DNA of 64,000 nt from Streptomyces catenulae (lineage in GTDB: Bacteria > Actinomycetota > Actinomycetes > Streptomycetales > Streptomycetaceae). Under the pieces are notes generated by a model that searched no databases, had not been told where the DNA came from, and was given only the letters and a program-made list of their open reading frames with translations. Below, piece by piece: positions 54,647-63,922 of this stretch; the stretch's first letter is position 1, and each line of letters opens with the position of its first letter. Both the position numbers and the translations under genes were made by a program. The stretch spans positions 7,382 to 71,381 of the forward strand of contig NZ_JODY01000033.1 in assembly GCF_000718015.1 (NCBI RefSeq), written 5' to 3'.

Positions 54647-55364
54647 CGGGTACGGCATGAACAGCACGGCAGAGGGACCGGCAGGACCGCCCGGCGGGAC
54701 CGGGGGCGGGCCGGGGCGGGCGACGACGGGGAACGCATGACCAGCAGGGATCGGCGGCGCGAGCGCGCCGCGCGGACGGCGCCACGACCGACGGCGCGGC
54801 GACCGGCACCGGGCACGGCCCGCCCGCCGGGCGACGCCGGGCGCCCCCGGACCCGCCGCCCCGCCCGGGGCGTCCCCCGGGCCCGTCGCCCCGGCGCGCG
54901 GAGACCGGCGGCCCACCCGTCACGGAGCGTCGCCCCCGTCTGACGGACGACGCCCGGAGACCGGCACGCACCGTCTGTTTCCGGACACCGCGCCCCCGGC
55001 CCCGTACCCGGTTCGACCGACCGGAAGGGGCAGGCCGCGGAGGGCGCCGCCGCCCGGCCCGCACCGGCCCCTCGCGCCCGTGAGGGAGCGGTCGGCGGCC
55101 GGTGGGTGACCCCTTTGGGGGGACGTATCGGCGCACGTCAGACAAGGATTGCTCACGGTGGGTGACGGCTTTGCCGCGTAGTGCGGGGGCGGCCCGGCAC
55201 GACCGCGCGCGGGCCCCGGGTTCGCCACCGGGGCCTTCGCCAGGAAGAATCAGCTCGCATACGGCCGTTCAGGCCAGCGGTGAGACGCTGCACGGGGCAG
55301 TGGCTCTCGGCGGCGCGGTGCTTTGGAGAGTCTCTTTTACGCCCCACGGGGAGGTGGCAGGCAA
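54647..55364. other. 718-bp gene-free region upstream of afsK
   Basis: Arg/Pro-rich open frames here (for example 54737-54943) look like compositional artefacts without good ribosome sites. A lone CGTCAGA half-site at 55136 has no matching left arm. The region must hold the afsK promoter, but I cannot place it with confidence. Confidence 0.55.
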
Positions 55365-57893
55365 GTGGTGGAGCAGCTGACGCAGCTGACGCAGCACGAT
55401 CCCCGGCGGATCGGCCCGTTCGAGGTGCTCGGCCGTCTCGGGGCCGGCGGCATGGGACTGGTCTATCTGGCGCGCTCGGCGTCCGGCCGGCGCGTGGCGA
55501 TCAAGACGGTGCGCACGGAGCTGGCCGAGGACCAGCTGTTCCGGGTCCGCTTCACACGCGAGGTCGAGGCGGCCCGCGCGGTGTCCGGTTTCTACACCGC
55601 GGCGGTGGTCGACGCCGACCCGCGCGCCGCGGTGCCGTGGCTGGCGACCGCGTACGTCCCGGCGCCCTCCCTGGAGGAGATCGTCAACGAGTGCGGACCG
55701 CTGCCCGCGCAGGCGGTGCGCTGGCTGGCCGCGGGCATCGCCGAGGCGCTCCAGTCCATCCACGGCGCCGGGCTGGTCCACCGCGATCTGAAGCCCTCCA
55801 ACGTCCTCGTCGTCGAGGACGGCCCCCGGGTCATCGACTTCGGCATCGCCTCCGGCGTCTCCAACACCCGCCTGACCATGACCAACGTCGCCGTCGGCAC
55901 GCCCGCCTACATGTCGCCCGAGCAGGCCCGCGACTCCCGCAGCGTCACCGGCGCCAGCGACGTCTTCTCCCTCGGCTCCACCCTCGTCTTCGCCGCCACC
56001 GGGCACGCGCCGTTCCACGGCGCCAACCCCGTCGAGACGGTCTTCATGCTGCTGCGCGAGGGCCCCGACATCGCCGGGCTGCCGGACGAGCTGCGGCCCC
56101 TGATGGAGTCCTGTATGCAGATGGAGGCGGCCCACCGGCCGTCCCCCGCCGACCTCCAGTCGCAGCTCGCCCCGCACCTCTTCGGCTCCGGCACGGACGA
56201 CAGCGGCACCGCCTCCGCCTGGCTGCCGCCCGGTGCGGTCGCCCTCATCGAGGGGCGCCGCGGCGGCCGTTCCGGACGCGCCGCCGACCGCGCCCCGGCC
56301 CGCCCGCCGGAGCCCCCGCGACCCCCGCAGGACGCGCCCCCGCGCCCCGTGGGCGCACCCCCGGCGGCGGCCCCCGCCACCGGCTGGCCGGGCCGGATCG
56401 GCGCCGGACCGGGCGCCCACCGCGGCGCCGACCCGCGCACCGGCGCCGGACCGCTGCCGTCCGCCCCGGGCCCCGACCCCGCCCCGTCCCGCGTCGCCCC
56501 GCTCCCGGACGCCCCCGCCGAGGCGGACGGCCACGGCGGGCCCGTACGGCTGGGCGCCTCGGCCGCCCCGATAGGGCCGGGCCCGCGTGCGGCCGACGCC
56601 CGTGAGACGCCGCGCGGCCACGCCCCGGCGACGGACTGGGTGCGGCCCCCGGCCGGTGCGTCCGGTGTGCCCGCGCAGGCGGGCCGCCCCGCGCTCCCGG
56701 ACGGCGCCCCGGCGCGCCCCGAGCAGCCCCCGGCGCCCACCGAGCCGCCCGGCGCGGAGCCGAACCGCTGGCGCCCCTGGCGCTTCCGGATGTCGAACGA
56801 CGTCTGGGGCACCCCGGCCGTCGCCGGTGACCTGCTCTACGTCACCTCCTTCGAGGTGCACGCGCTGGATGTGGCCAGTGGGCGGCGGAAGTTCAAGACC
56901 CGCGACGTGGCCTGGGCGATGGCGGTCGCCGACGGCCGGATCCACGCCTCCGACGGCCCCACGCTCTACGCGCTGGACGCCGTCGACGGCACCGAGCGCT
57001 GGCGGCTGAACACCGACGGCTGGGTGTACGCCCTCGCCGCCGAGCACGGCACGGTCGTCACCAGTACCCGGGGCGGCGGCGTCCAGGCGTGGGAGGCGGC
57101 CACCGGGGAGCTGCGGTGGGAGATCCGCGGCGCGCAGACCGACTTCGAGACCGCCGAGGCGGCCCCGGTGCTCCACGACGGCACGGTCTTCGTCGTCGCC
57201 GACGGCCGTCTCAAGGCGCTGGACGCCCGGACCGGCGCCGAACGCTGGGCCTGCCCGGTCGGGGACGCCGCGGCGTGCGGCGGCGTCCCGGTGCGGCTGC
57301 TGCCCGCCCCGGACGGCATGGCGTACGTCGTCGCGGGCGCCCGGGCGCTCGCCGTGGACATCGCGCGCGGCGAGGTGCGCTGGCACTTCGAGGCGCCCGC
57401 GGTCTTCGTGAGCCCGCCGTCGTTCGCCCCGGGCCCGGCCGTCACCGGGGGCGGCGTCTATCTCGTCGACTACCTCGGCACGGTCTACGCCCTGGACGCG
57501 GCCGACGGCCGGGACCGCTGGCGGATCGCGACCGAGCCCCGGCAGTCCACCGAGCCGGTGTTGGTCGCCCACGGCGCCGTCCATCTGGGCAGCGGCAAGG
57601 CGCTGTACACCCTCGACGCCGTCACCGGTACGCCGCGCTGGCGGTTCCAGGCGGGCGGTGAGGTGATCGGCGCCCCGGTCGTCGCCGAGGGCCGGGTCCA
57701 CTTCGGCGCCGCCGACCACTGCCTCTACACGCTCGACGCGATGGGCGGCCAGCTCCGCTGGAAGCTGGCGACCGGCGGCGAGATCACCGGTACGCCGGTG
57801 GCGTCCGGCGGTGTGGTCTACGCCTGTAGCAAGGACCGCTGCGTGTACGCGCTGGACGCGGCCCGCGGGACGGGACAGGCCCGGCGGGCCTGA
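55365..57893 (+). CDS. afsK: Ser/Thr protein kinase AfsK
   Basis: 842 aa, GTG start with GGGGAGG upstream (an adjacent GTG is equally possible). Kinase domain at about residues 15-275: [54 protein letters not shown] and [17 protein letters not shown] Pro/Ala-rich linker of about 200 residues follows. The C-terminal 350 residues are PQQ-type beta-propeller repeats ([41 protein letters not shown]). This is the AfsK layout; AfsK autophosphorylates and phosphorylates AfsR to raise secondary metabolism, and affects hyphal growth. No membrane helix is seen. afsR and afsS are not in the window. Confidence 0.93.
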   Translation: MVEQLTQLTQHDPRRIGPFEVLGRLGAGGMGLVYLARSASGRRVAIKTVRTELAEDQLFRVRFTREVEAARAVSGFYTAAVVDADPRAAVPWLATAYVPAPSLEEIVNECGPLPAQAVRWLAAGIAEALQSIHGAGLVHRDLKPSNVLVVEDGPRVIDFGIASGVSNTRLTMTNVAVGTPAYMSPEQARDSRSVTGASDVFSLGSTLVFAATGHAPFHGANPVETVFMLLREGPDIAGLPDELRPLMESCMQMEAAHRPSPADLQSQLAPHLFGSGTDDSGTASAWLPPGAVALIEGRRGGRSGRAADRAPARPPEPPRPPQDAPPRPVGAPPAAAPATGWPGRIGAGPGAHRGADPRTGAGPLPSAPGPDPAPSRVAPLPDAPAEADGHGGPVRLGASAAPIGPGPRAADARETPRGHAPATDWVRPPAGASGVPAQAGRPALPDGAPARPEQPPAPTEPPGAEPNRWRPWRFRMSNDVWGTPAVAGDLLYVTSFEVHALDVASGRRKFKTRDVAWAMAVADGRIHASDGPTLYALDAVDGTERWRLNTDGWVYALAAEHGTVVTSTRGGGVQAWEAATGELRWEIRGAQTDFETAEAAPVLHDGTVFVVADGRLKALDARTGAERWACPVGDAAACGGVPVRLLPAPDGMAYVVAGARALAVDIARGEVRWHFEAPAVFVSPPSFAPGPAVTGGGVYLVDYLGTVYALDAADGRDRWRIATEPRQSTEPVLVAHGAVHLGSGKALYTLDAVTGTPRWRFQAGGEVIGAPVVAEGRVHFGAADHCLYTLDAMGGQLRWKLATGGEITGTPVASGGVVYACSKDRCVYALDAARGTGQARRA

Positions 57894-57910
57894 GCCGACG
57901 GAACACCGTC

Positions 57911-57940
57911 GCGCCCCGGGGCCGGTGGGTCCCGGGGCGC
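57911..57940 (+). terminator. afsK terminator
   Basis: Perfect 10-bp stem GCGCCCCGGG / CCCGGGGCGC with a 10-base loop, 17 bp after the afsK stop. Confidence 0.88.
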
Positions 57941-57948
57941 AGCCGTGT

Positions 57949-57973
57949 CCGGCGGGGTTACCCGGCGGGGTTA
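57949..57973. repeat. 13-bp tandem duplication at a gene end
   Basis: CCGGCGGGGTTAC occurs twice in tandem (57949 and 57962). The second TTA is the stop codon (TAA) of the convergent membrane protein gene. Confidence 0.85.
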
Positions 57974-59008
57974 CGGGGCGCCGTGCCCGTCGTCCCGGCG
58001 CCCGTCCTCCGGCGCACCGGGCTCACCGGGCGCCGCGTCCTCGTCATGTCCGGGCTCCCCGGGGCGGACGGCGCGCTGCTGCACCGTCTCGTCCAGGGGA
58101 CCGGCCGCCCCGTCCGGTGTGCCCGCGCCGCCGTCGCCGGGCCGTACCTGCGGGAACGGGACGGTCGCGTCGGGGGTGCCGCCCCAGGAGGGCTCGGCGG
58201 CGGGCCCGGGCGGCGCGGTGTCGGGCGGCGCGGTGTCGGGCGCGGGGGCGGCGTCCGCGGCATGGGCGCCCGTGGGGGCGTGCGGCTCCTCGGCGCCCGC
58301 CTGCGGGCTGCCGCCGGGGTGCCGACGCAGCTCCTCGGCCCACCGCACCGGCGGCGTGGGCGGCTGGGGCGGCCCGCCGTCCTCCGGTGTCGGACCGGGT
58401 GGCGGGGGCGGTCGCCACTCCTGGGCGGGCGGGCGCCCGGGGTCCCACGGGGCGGGACCCGGCGCGGGCCGGGCGCCGTGCGCCCCCGGATCATTCCCGT
58501 ACGCCTGCTCGTCGTGGGGCGCGGCGTACCGCTCGGCGCCGCGCCCTCCGTGGTCCTCCCGCTCGTCGTACCGCCCCCGGGCATGGCGGCCCTGCGGGAC
58601 GTGGCGGCCGTGCATCACCAGGGCGGCGAGGAGCAGCAGGAGACCGCCGCCGAACGCGACCGCCACCCCGTCGCCCAGCCCGCCCCGGGGCCCGGCGGTG
58701 AGGCTGCCCGCCGCCTGGCCCTGCCGGACCATCCACAGGACGGTGAAGCCGAGCACCACCAGACCGGCCAGGGCCACCAGCGCGCGGCTGCGCAGCGCGA
58801 CGCCGACCAGCGTGAGCAGGGCGGCGACGGCCATCGGCAGGAAGACGGAGCCGAGCAGTTCCGCGGAGGCGCGGCTGAGCCCGCCGAAGAGGTCCTCGAT
58901 GCGGACGTCACGGGCGGGACGGCCGTCGTACCAGGGACGGAAGGGGCTCCATACGGCGGCCGTCGCTCCGATGAGGGCGATCAGGGAGCCGAACACGTTG
59001 CGCACCAC
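57971..59008 (-). CDS. hypothetical membrane protein with long Pro-rich tail
   Basis: 345 aa, GTG at 59008. The first 135 residues contain about four membrane helices (VFGSLIALIGATAAVW, FLPMAVAALLTLVGVAL, ALAGLVVLGFTVLWMV, GVAVAFGGGLLLLLAALVM), with an extracytoplasmic loop PFRPWYDGRPARDVRIEDL after the first. The remaining 210 residues are a hydrophilic tail rich in Pro, Gly, Ala and Asp, probably cytoplasmic and disordered. Proteins of this type occur in Streptomyces beside regulatory genes; function unknown. Convergent with afsK. Confidence 0.82.
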   Translation of the reverse strand: MVRNVFGSLIALIGATAAVWSPFRPWYDGRPARDVRIEDLFGGLSRASAELLGSVFLPMAVAALLTLVGVALRSRALVALAGLVVLGFTVLWMVRQGQAAGSLTAGPRGGLGDGVAVAFGGGLLLLLAALVMHGRHVPQGRHARGRYDEREDHGGRGAERYAAPHDEQAYGNDPGAHGARPAPGPAPWDPGRPPAQEWRPPPPPGPTPEDGGPPQPPTPPVRWAEELRRHPGGSPQAGAEEPHAPTGAHAADAAPAPDTAPPDTAPPGPAAEPSWGGTPDATVPFPQVRPGDGGAGTPDGAAGPLDETVQQRAVRPGEPGHDEDAAPGEPGAPEDGRRDDGHGAP

Positions 59009-59241
59009 CGGCGTCGCCTCGTTTCCGCGTCGTCCTGATGTCCTCGGTCCCGACGCTACGCCTGCCCGCCGGGGGCCGCGCGGCAGATACGGCGGGCAGG
59101 CGGCCGGGCGTTCGCGGACGGCGCCCGGCTGTCACCGCCCCTTGCTAGGGTGCCGTGCACGCGTCAAAGCCCGGCGGCCACCGGGCGGCGCGGCCTGGTT
59201 TTCCGGCGGAATCATGTGTGTCACGGGGGATGGACAGCGTT

Positions 59242-59781
59242 ATGCAGCAGCGCACACGTACGCGCGCACGGGCCGCGGTCGCGGCCGTACTGGTGGCGGT
59301 CACCGCCGCCGCGATCGGCGGCTGCGGGCGGCTCAACCCGTTCGGCTACGCCCGCCCCACGCTCTCCACCACCTACTCCCCGAGCCCGGGAGCGGAGGCG
59401 ACCCCGACGTACGGCGCCGAGCCCACCGACGCCTACTCGCCCGAGTACTCCCCGTCCCCGACGATGGCGACGTACGACCCCGACGGCCGCTCCGACGTGC
59501 GCGGCAGCGGCTGCGACTTCTCCAACTCGCTGCACGAGTTCACCTATCGGGTCAGCGTCACCAACACCTCCCTGTCGGACACCTTCTCGTACGACATGGA
59601 GATCGACTGGATGAAGGCGCGGCCGGCGGACGGGACGAGCTACGGGCGGCACACCCGCAGCATCACGGTGGCGCCCGGTGCCACCGAGACGTACACCGCC
59701 CGCTACACCGTCAACCAGTCGTCGATCGGCCGCTTCTGGTTCACCTGCCAGGTGACGCGGGCGGAGAAGTCCCGGATGTGA
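59242..59781 (+). CDS. secreted lipoprotein, hypothetical
   Basis: 179 aa from the ATG at 59242; an in-frame ATG at 59230 sits too close to the GGGGGA ribosome site. Lipoprotein signal ending AAAIGGC. After a Thr/Ser/Pro/Tyr-rich stretch (residues about 35-75), a beta-rich domain begins at GSGCDFSNSLHEFTYRVSVTNTS and ends with YTVNQSSIGRFWFTCQV, with two Cys probably disulfide bonded. It resembles the immunoglobulin-like domain of Streptomyces lipoproteins of unknown function. The 3' end overlaps the convergent crotonase gene by 41 bp. Confidence 0.8.
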   Translation: MQQRTRTRARAAVAAVLVAVTAAAIGGCGRLNPFGYARPTLSTTYSPSPGAEATPTYGAEPTDAYSPEYSPSPTMATYDPDGRSDVRGSGCDFSNSLHEFTYRVSVTNTSLSDTFSYDMEIDWMKARPADGTSYGRHTRSITVAPGATETYTARYTVNQSSIGRFWFTCQVTRAEKSRM

Positions 59782-60544
59782 CCGGGCGCCCCGGGGCGCG
59801 CTCACGGGCCGCGAACAGCTCGGCCTGCCGCTCCGGGGGCAGATTGCCCAGCGCGATCAGGTGCGGCGCCTGGGCCAGCGCCCGCTCCCGGGTCGCCTCG
59901 TGGGCGGCCCACAGCGCCCGTACGGTGCCCTGCACGGCGTCGGTGGGCTGCGCGGCGAGCACCGCGGCGCGGCGCAGCGCGGTCGCCGCCGCCTCGCCCG
60001 GCGCAGTCAACTCCGAGACCAGGCCGATCCGGTGGGCGCGGGCGGCGTCCAGCCGTTCCGCGGTGCCCATCAGGCACATCCGGGCGGCCTCCCCGTAGGG
60101 CATCCGCTGCGCCATGAGGATCGCCTCGTAGGCGCTGACCATCCCGTAGGTGGTGTGCGGGTCGAAGAAGGTGGAGTGCTCCGAGGCGATGATGAACTCC
60201 GCCTCGCCCAGCAGGTAGCAGGCGCCGCCGCAGGCCATTCCGTCGACCGCGGCGATCACCGGTTTCCACAGGTCGTTGGCCTTCGGCCCGATGTACAGCA
60301 GCGGATCGTCGAGGGAGTACGGCGACGGCGGCTGCGGGACGGTGACCTCGCGGTCGATGCCGGTGCAGAAGGCCCGGCCGCCCGCCCCGGTGACGACCGC
60401 GGCGCGTACGGAGGCGTCGAAGCGGAACGCCCGCCACAGGTCGGCCAGTTCGGCGGCTGCCGCCAGGTCCAGGGCGTTGAGCCGGGCGGGCCGGTCGAGG
60501 GTGACCAGCGCGACGCCGTCGTCGATCTCGGCACGGATGCTCAC
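59741..60544 (-). CDS. enoyl-CoA hydratase/isomerase family protein
   Basis: 267 aa, GTG at 60544 overlapping the stop of the DUF35 gene. Crotonase signatures: VTLDRPARLNALDLAAAAEL, VTGAGGRAFCTGIDREVTV, and AVDGMACGGACYLLGEAEFIIASE. The second oxyanion segment is intact. A short tail rich in Pro/Ser/Gly ends it. Last gene of the thiolase-DUF35-crotonase operon, where it would hydrate an enoyl-CoA. Confidence 0.9.
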   Translation of the reverse strand: MSIRAEIDDGVALVTLDRPARLNALDLAAAAELADLWRAFRFDASVRAAVVTGAGGRAFCTGIDREVTVPQPPSPYSLDDPLLYIGPKANDLWKPVIAAVDGMACGGACYLLGEAEFIIASEHSTFFDPHTTYGMVSAYEAILMAQRMPYGEAARMCLMGTAERLDAARAHRIGLVSELTAPGEAAATALRRAAVLAAQPTDAVQGTVRALWAAHEATRERALAQAPHLIALGNLPPERQAELFAARERAPGRPVTSGTSPPASPGR

Positions 60545-61023
60545 GGCCGCTCCAGGACCCAGCGGGGCACCGTCACGCCCCCGGGCGGGGTGTGGAAGAC
60601 GGCCCGTACGGGGGCGCCGATGCGCAGCCGCGCCGGGTCGACGGAGTCCAGGCGGGCGTCGGCGTCCGCGACGACGTTGCCGACGAGCCGGATCCGGGGC
60701 GCGTCGGCCAGCTCCACGACGACGGCGTTGTACGGCGCCTGCGCCGCGTAGGCGGGCAGCAGCGGCGGGTGCGGGACGACGAACGACCAGATGTGGCCGC
60801 GGCCGGACGTGGTCCGCCAGTGGCTGTCGAAGGACTGGCAGTGCGGGCAGCAGGGGCGCGGCGGGAAGCGCGGAGCGGTGCACTCCGTGCAGGTCTGGAC
60901 GCGCAGTTCGCCGCGGGCCGCGTACTCCCAGAATGGCGCGCCGTCCTCGTCGGGAACGGGAACCAGCAGGTCATCGACGGTGTCGGCCGGATTGTCAGTG
61001 GGCTGTGTCACGCTCTGTGACAT
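60541..61023 (-). CDS. zinc-ribbon/OB-fold protein (DUF35 family), copy 2
   Basis: 160 aa using ATG at 61023 (MSQSVTQPTDN); an in-frame ATG six codons earlier is possible. Zinc ribbon CTECTAPRFPPRPCCPHCQS with four Cys, then OB-fold strands (HIWSFVVPHPPLLPAYAAQAPYNAVVVELADAPRIRLVGNVV). It follows the thiolase by 25 bp, and its stop overlaps the crotonase start. By analogy with ChsH2-Ltp2 of steroid catabolism it would bind the thiolase-fold protein and deliver acyl-CoA. Complex formation is inferred. Confidence 0.9.
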   Translation of the reverse strand: MSQSVTQPTDNPADTVDDLLVPVPDEDGAPFWEYAARGELRVQTCTECTAPRFPPRPCCPHCQSFDSHWRTTSGRGHIWSFVVPHPPLLPAYAAQAPYNAVVVELADAPRIRLVGNVVADADARLDSVDPARLRIGAPVRAVFHTPPGGVTVPRWVLERP

Positions 61024-61037
61024 GACGTTACGTGACT
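61021..61037. promoter_or_regulatory. degenerate operator at the DUF35 start
   Basis: CATGACG-TTA-CGTGACT: left half close to consensus, right half has two differences. It lies over the DUF35 ATG inside the operon and may be weak or fortuitous. Confidence 0.35.
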
Positions 61038-61048
61038 GCATCTTCCGA

Positions 61049-62200
61049 TCAACTCCTCAGCAGCAGGGCCGAGGTGGGGACGCCCTCGCCCGCGGTGACC
61101 AGACAGGTGGCGGCGCCCGGGACCTGCGCGGTGCTGGTGCCGCGCAGCTGCTTGACGCCTTCGGTGATGAGGTTGAAGCCGTGGACGTACGCCTCCGAGA
61201 GGCCGCCGCCCGCGGTGTTCAGCGGCAGCCGCCCGCCGGTCTCCAGGGCGCCGCCCTCGGTGAAGGCCGCGCCCTCGCCACGCCCGCAGAAGCCGTAGCC
61301 CTCCAGGGAGAGCGGGATCAGCGGGGTGAAGGCGTCGTAGATCTGCGCCACGTCGACGTCCTGCGGGCCCAGGTCGGCGTTCTTCCACAGCTGGCGGGCG
61401 GCGGTCCAGGCGGGCCCGCTGAGCGGGTCGTCGTTCCAGTAGTTGACCATCCCGTGGTGCTGGGCGGGCAGCCCCTGGGCCACGGAGTGTACGTAGACGG
61501 GGCGTCGGCGGCAGTCGCGGGCGCGCTCCGCGGAGACCACGACGCAGGCCAGTGCGCCGTCCGTCTCCAGGCAGTTGTCGAAGAGGCAGAGCGGTTCGCT
61601 GATCCAGCGGGCGGTCATGTACATCTCGCGGGTCAGCGGCCGGTCGTACATCATCGCGGCCGGGTTCTGGTTGGCGCGGTTGCGGCAGGCGAGGGCGACG
61701 TTGAAGAGGTGGTCGCGGGTGGCGCCGTATTCGTGCATGTAGCGGCGGGCCAGCATGCCGATCTCGTCGGCGGGCCGCAGCAGCCCGAAGGGCCGGGTCC
61801 ACTGCCCCGGGGTGGGGAGCTGGACCTGCGTGTTCTTCCACGGGCGGGGCCCGGAGCCGCGTTTGCGGGACCGCCAGGCGACGCCGACGTGCGCCTGCCC
61901 GGTGGCGACGGCGGCGGCCAGATGGGCCACGGTCGCGCAGGAACCGCCGCCGCCGTAGCCGACCTTGGAGAAGTGGGTGACGTCCCCGGCGCCGATGGCC
62001 TTGGCGATCTCGACCTCGTCGGTCTCCTCCATCGTGTAGGAGGCGAAGGCGTCCACCTCCGCGGGGGCGATCCCGGCGTCGTCGAGCGCGGCGAGGATCG
62101 CCCGGCAGGCAAGCGTCTTCTCGGATTCCTCCAGCCTCTTGGCGAACGGAGTCTGCCCGATGCCGGCTATCGCCGTAGCGTCCTTGAGGGTCGCCCCCAT
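61049..62200 (-). CDS. lipid-transfer-type thiolase (copy 2, Cys present)
   Basis: 383 aa, ATG at 62200 with GGAGG five bases upstream. The SCP2/Ltp-type signature VGYGGGGSCATVAHLAAAVATG has the nucleophilic Cys. AQIYDAFTPLIPLSLEGYGFC and NTAGGGLSEAYVHGFNLITEGVKQLRG match the family's C-terminal half. It is followed by a DUF35 gene and a crotonase in one operon. Possible reactions are thiolysis or aldol cleavage of a CoA thioester. Divergent from fadD with operator site 9 between them. Confidence 0.9.
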   Translation of the reverse strand: MGATLKDATAIAGIGQTPFAKRLEESEKTLACRAILAALDDAGIAPAEVDAFASYTMEETDEVEIAKAIGAGDVTHFSKVGYGGGGSCATVAHLAAAVATGQAHVGVAWRSRKRGSGPRPWKNTQVQLPTPGQWTRPFGLLRPADEIGMLARRYMHEYGATRDHLFNVALACRNRANQNPAAMMYDRPLTREMYMTARWISEPLCLFDNCLETDGALACVVVSAERARDCRRRPVYVHSVAQGLPAQHHGMVNYWNDDPLSGPAWTAARQLWKNADLGPQDVDVAQIYDAFTPLIPLSLEGYGFCGRGEGAAFTEGGALETGGRLPLNTAGGGLSEAYVHGFNLITEGVKQLRGTSTAQVPGAATCLVTAGEGVPTSALLLRS

Positions 62201-62253
62201 GGCCACCTCCGTGGTCGGTCGTCCGTACTGACAGCCGAGGAGGCTACCGCTAA

Positions 62254-62270
62254 TCTGACGGGTAGTCAGC
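62254..62270. promoter_or_regulatory. catabolic regulon operator, site 9
   Basis: TCTGACG-GGT-AGTCAGC in the 93-bp gap between the divergent thiolase and fadD genes (53 and 23 bp from their starts). Confidence 0.8.
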
Positions 62271-62293
62271 TCTTTGGCGGGAGGCGGTTCTCG

Positions 62294-63922
62294 ATGCGCG
62301 ACGACCTGGAAACGCGAGCGGATCTGCGGTACGGCTCCCTGCCCTGCCTGGTGCGCGAGGCCGCCGAACGGTACGGCCCGCGCGAGGCCGTCGTCGGAGG
62401 CCGCACCCGGCTCACCTACGCCGAACTGGGCGAACGCGTCGAGCGGGCCGCCGCCGCCTGCCTCGCCGCCGGAGTCACCCCGGGCGACCGCGTCGCCGTC
62501 TGGGCCCCCAACACCCCCGACTGGATCGTCTCCGCACTCGGCGCCGTCACCGCCGGTGCCGTCCTGGTGCCGGTCAACACCCGCTTCAAGGGCACCGAGG
62601 CCGCCGACATCCTGCGCCGCACCCGCGCCCGGCTCCTCTTCGTCACCGGCACCTTCCTCGGCACCTCCTACGTCGCCGCACTCCGCCGTGCTGCCCGGGA
62701 GGGGCCGGGCAGCGGACCGCTGCCCGGCCTGCCGGACCTGGAGCGCGTGGTGGTCCTCGCCGACGACGCCCCGGCCGACTTCGACAGCCGACCGGCCTTC
62801 CTCGCCGCCGGTGCCGCGGTCCCGCCCGGCGCGGTCCGCGAGCGCGCCGACGCCATCCGCCCCGACGACCCCTCCGACATCCTCTTCACCTCCGGCACCA
62901 CCGGACTGCCCAAGGGCGCGGTGCTCAGCCACGCCCAGACGCTCCGCGCCTACGACACCTGGAGCGACCTCGCCGGTCTCACGGAGGGCGACCGCTATCT
63001 CATCGTCAACCCCTTCTTCCACACCTTCGGCTACAAAGCCGGGATCGTCGCCTGCCTGCTGCGCGGCGCCACGATGGTGCCGCAGCCGGTCTTCGACGCC
63101 GAGGCCACCCTCGCCCGCATCGCCGCCGAACGGATCTCCGTCCTGCCGGGCCCGCCCACCCTCCACCAGCAGCTCCTGGAACACCCGGCCCGGGCCCGGC
63201 ACGACCTCTCGGCCCTGCGGCTGGTGGTCACCGGCGCCGCCGTTGTCCCGCTGGAGCTGGTCGAACGCCTCCGCGGCGAGTTGGGCGTCGCCACCGTCCT
63301 GACGGCGTACGGCCTGTCGGAGGCGGGCGGCCTCGTCACGATGTGCCGCCGCGGCGATCCGCCCGAGGCCGTCGCCGCGACCAGCGGCCGGGCCGTCCCC
63401 GGCACCGAGGTCCGTATCGCCGACACCGCCGACCGCCCCCTGCCGACCGGCACCCCGGGGGAGGTGCAGGTCCGCGGGTACCACGTGATGTCCGGCTACT
63501 TCGAGGATCCGGCGGCCACCGCGCGCACCCGCACCGCGGACGGCTGGCTGCGCACCGGCGACATCGGCGTCCTCGACGCGGACGGCAACCTCCGCATCAC
63601 CGACCGCCTCAAGGACATGTTCATCGTCGGCGGCTTCAACGCCTATCCGGCCGAGATCGAGCAACTCCTCGGCCGCCACCCGGACATCACGGAGATAGCC
63701 GTCGTCGGGATACCGGACGCCCGGCTCGGCGAGGTCGGCAAGGCGTACGCCGTCCGCCGCTCCGGCGCGAGCCTGACCGCCGACGACCTCATCGCCTGGT
63801 CCCGCCGCGAGATGGCCAACTACAAGGTGCCCCGCCAGGTCGAGTTCGTCACACAACTACCACGCAACGCGAGCGGGAAGGTGCTGAAGACCCGGCTGCG
63901 GGCGGGGGCGGAGGGGGGTTGA
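62294..63922 (+). CDS. fadD: acyl-CoA synthetase (FadD-type AMP-dependent ligase)
   Basis: 542 aa, ATG with GGGAGG upstream. ANL-superfamily core motifs: P-loop ILFTSGTTGLPKGA, VTAYGLSEAGG, GWLRTGDIGVLDADGNLRITDRLKDMFIVGGFNAYPAEIE and the C-terminal catalytic Lys in RNASGKVLK. It activates a carboxylic acid as an adenylate and then a CoA thioester, the entry step of a catabolic pathway. FadD3 of mycobacterial steroid catabolism belongs to the same group, but the substrate cannot be read from sequence. No gene follows in the last 78 bp of the window. Confidence 0.93.
   Translation: MRDDLETRADLRYGSLPCLVREAAERYGPREAVVGGRTRLTYAELGERVERAAAACLAAGVTPGDRVAVWAPNTPDWIVSALGAVTAGAVLVPVNTRFKGTEAADILRRTRARLLFVTGTFLGTSYVAALRRAAREGPGSGPLPGLPDLERVVVLADDAPADFDSRPAFLAAGAAVPPGAVRERADAIRPDDPSDILFTSGTTGLPKGAVLSHAQTLRAYDTWSDLAGLTEGDRYLIVNPFFHTFGYKAGIVACLLRGATMVPQPVFDAEATLARIAAERISVLPGPPTLHQQLLEHPARARHDLSALRLVVTGAAVVPLELVERLRGELGVATVLTAYGLSEAGGLVTMCRRGDPPEAVAATSGRAVPGTEVRIADTADRPLPTGTPGEVQVRGYHVMSGYFEDPAATARTRTADGWLRTGDIGVLDADGNLRITDRLKDMFIVGGFNAYPAEIEQLLGRHPDITEIAVVGIPDARLGEVGKAYAVRRSGASLTADDLIAWSRREMANYKVPRQVEFVTQLPRNASGKVLKTRLRAGAEGG

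Noticed and set aside
54737..54943. Arg/Pro-rich open frame upstream of afsK
   Set aside because: Composition is that expected from high GC in a non-coding frame, with no good ribosome site and no recognisable pattern.
55136..55142. CGTCAGA half-site before afsK as a further regulon operator
   Set aside because: The opposite arm at the right spacing (TATCGGC) shows no match, and afsK is not a catabolic gene.
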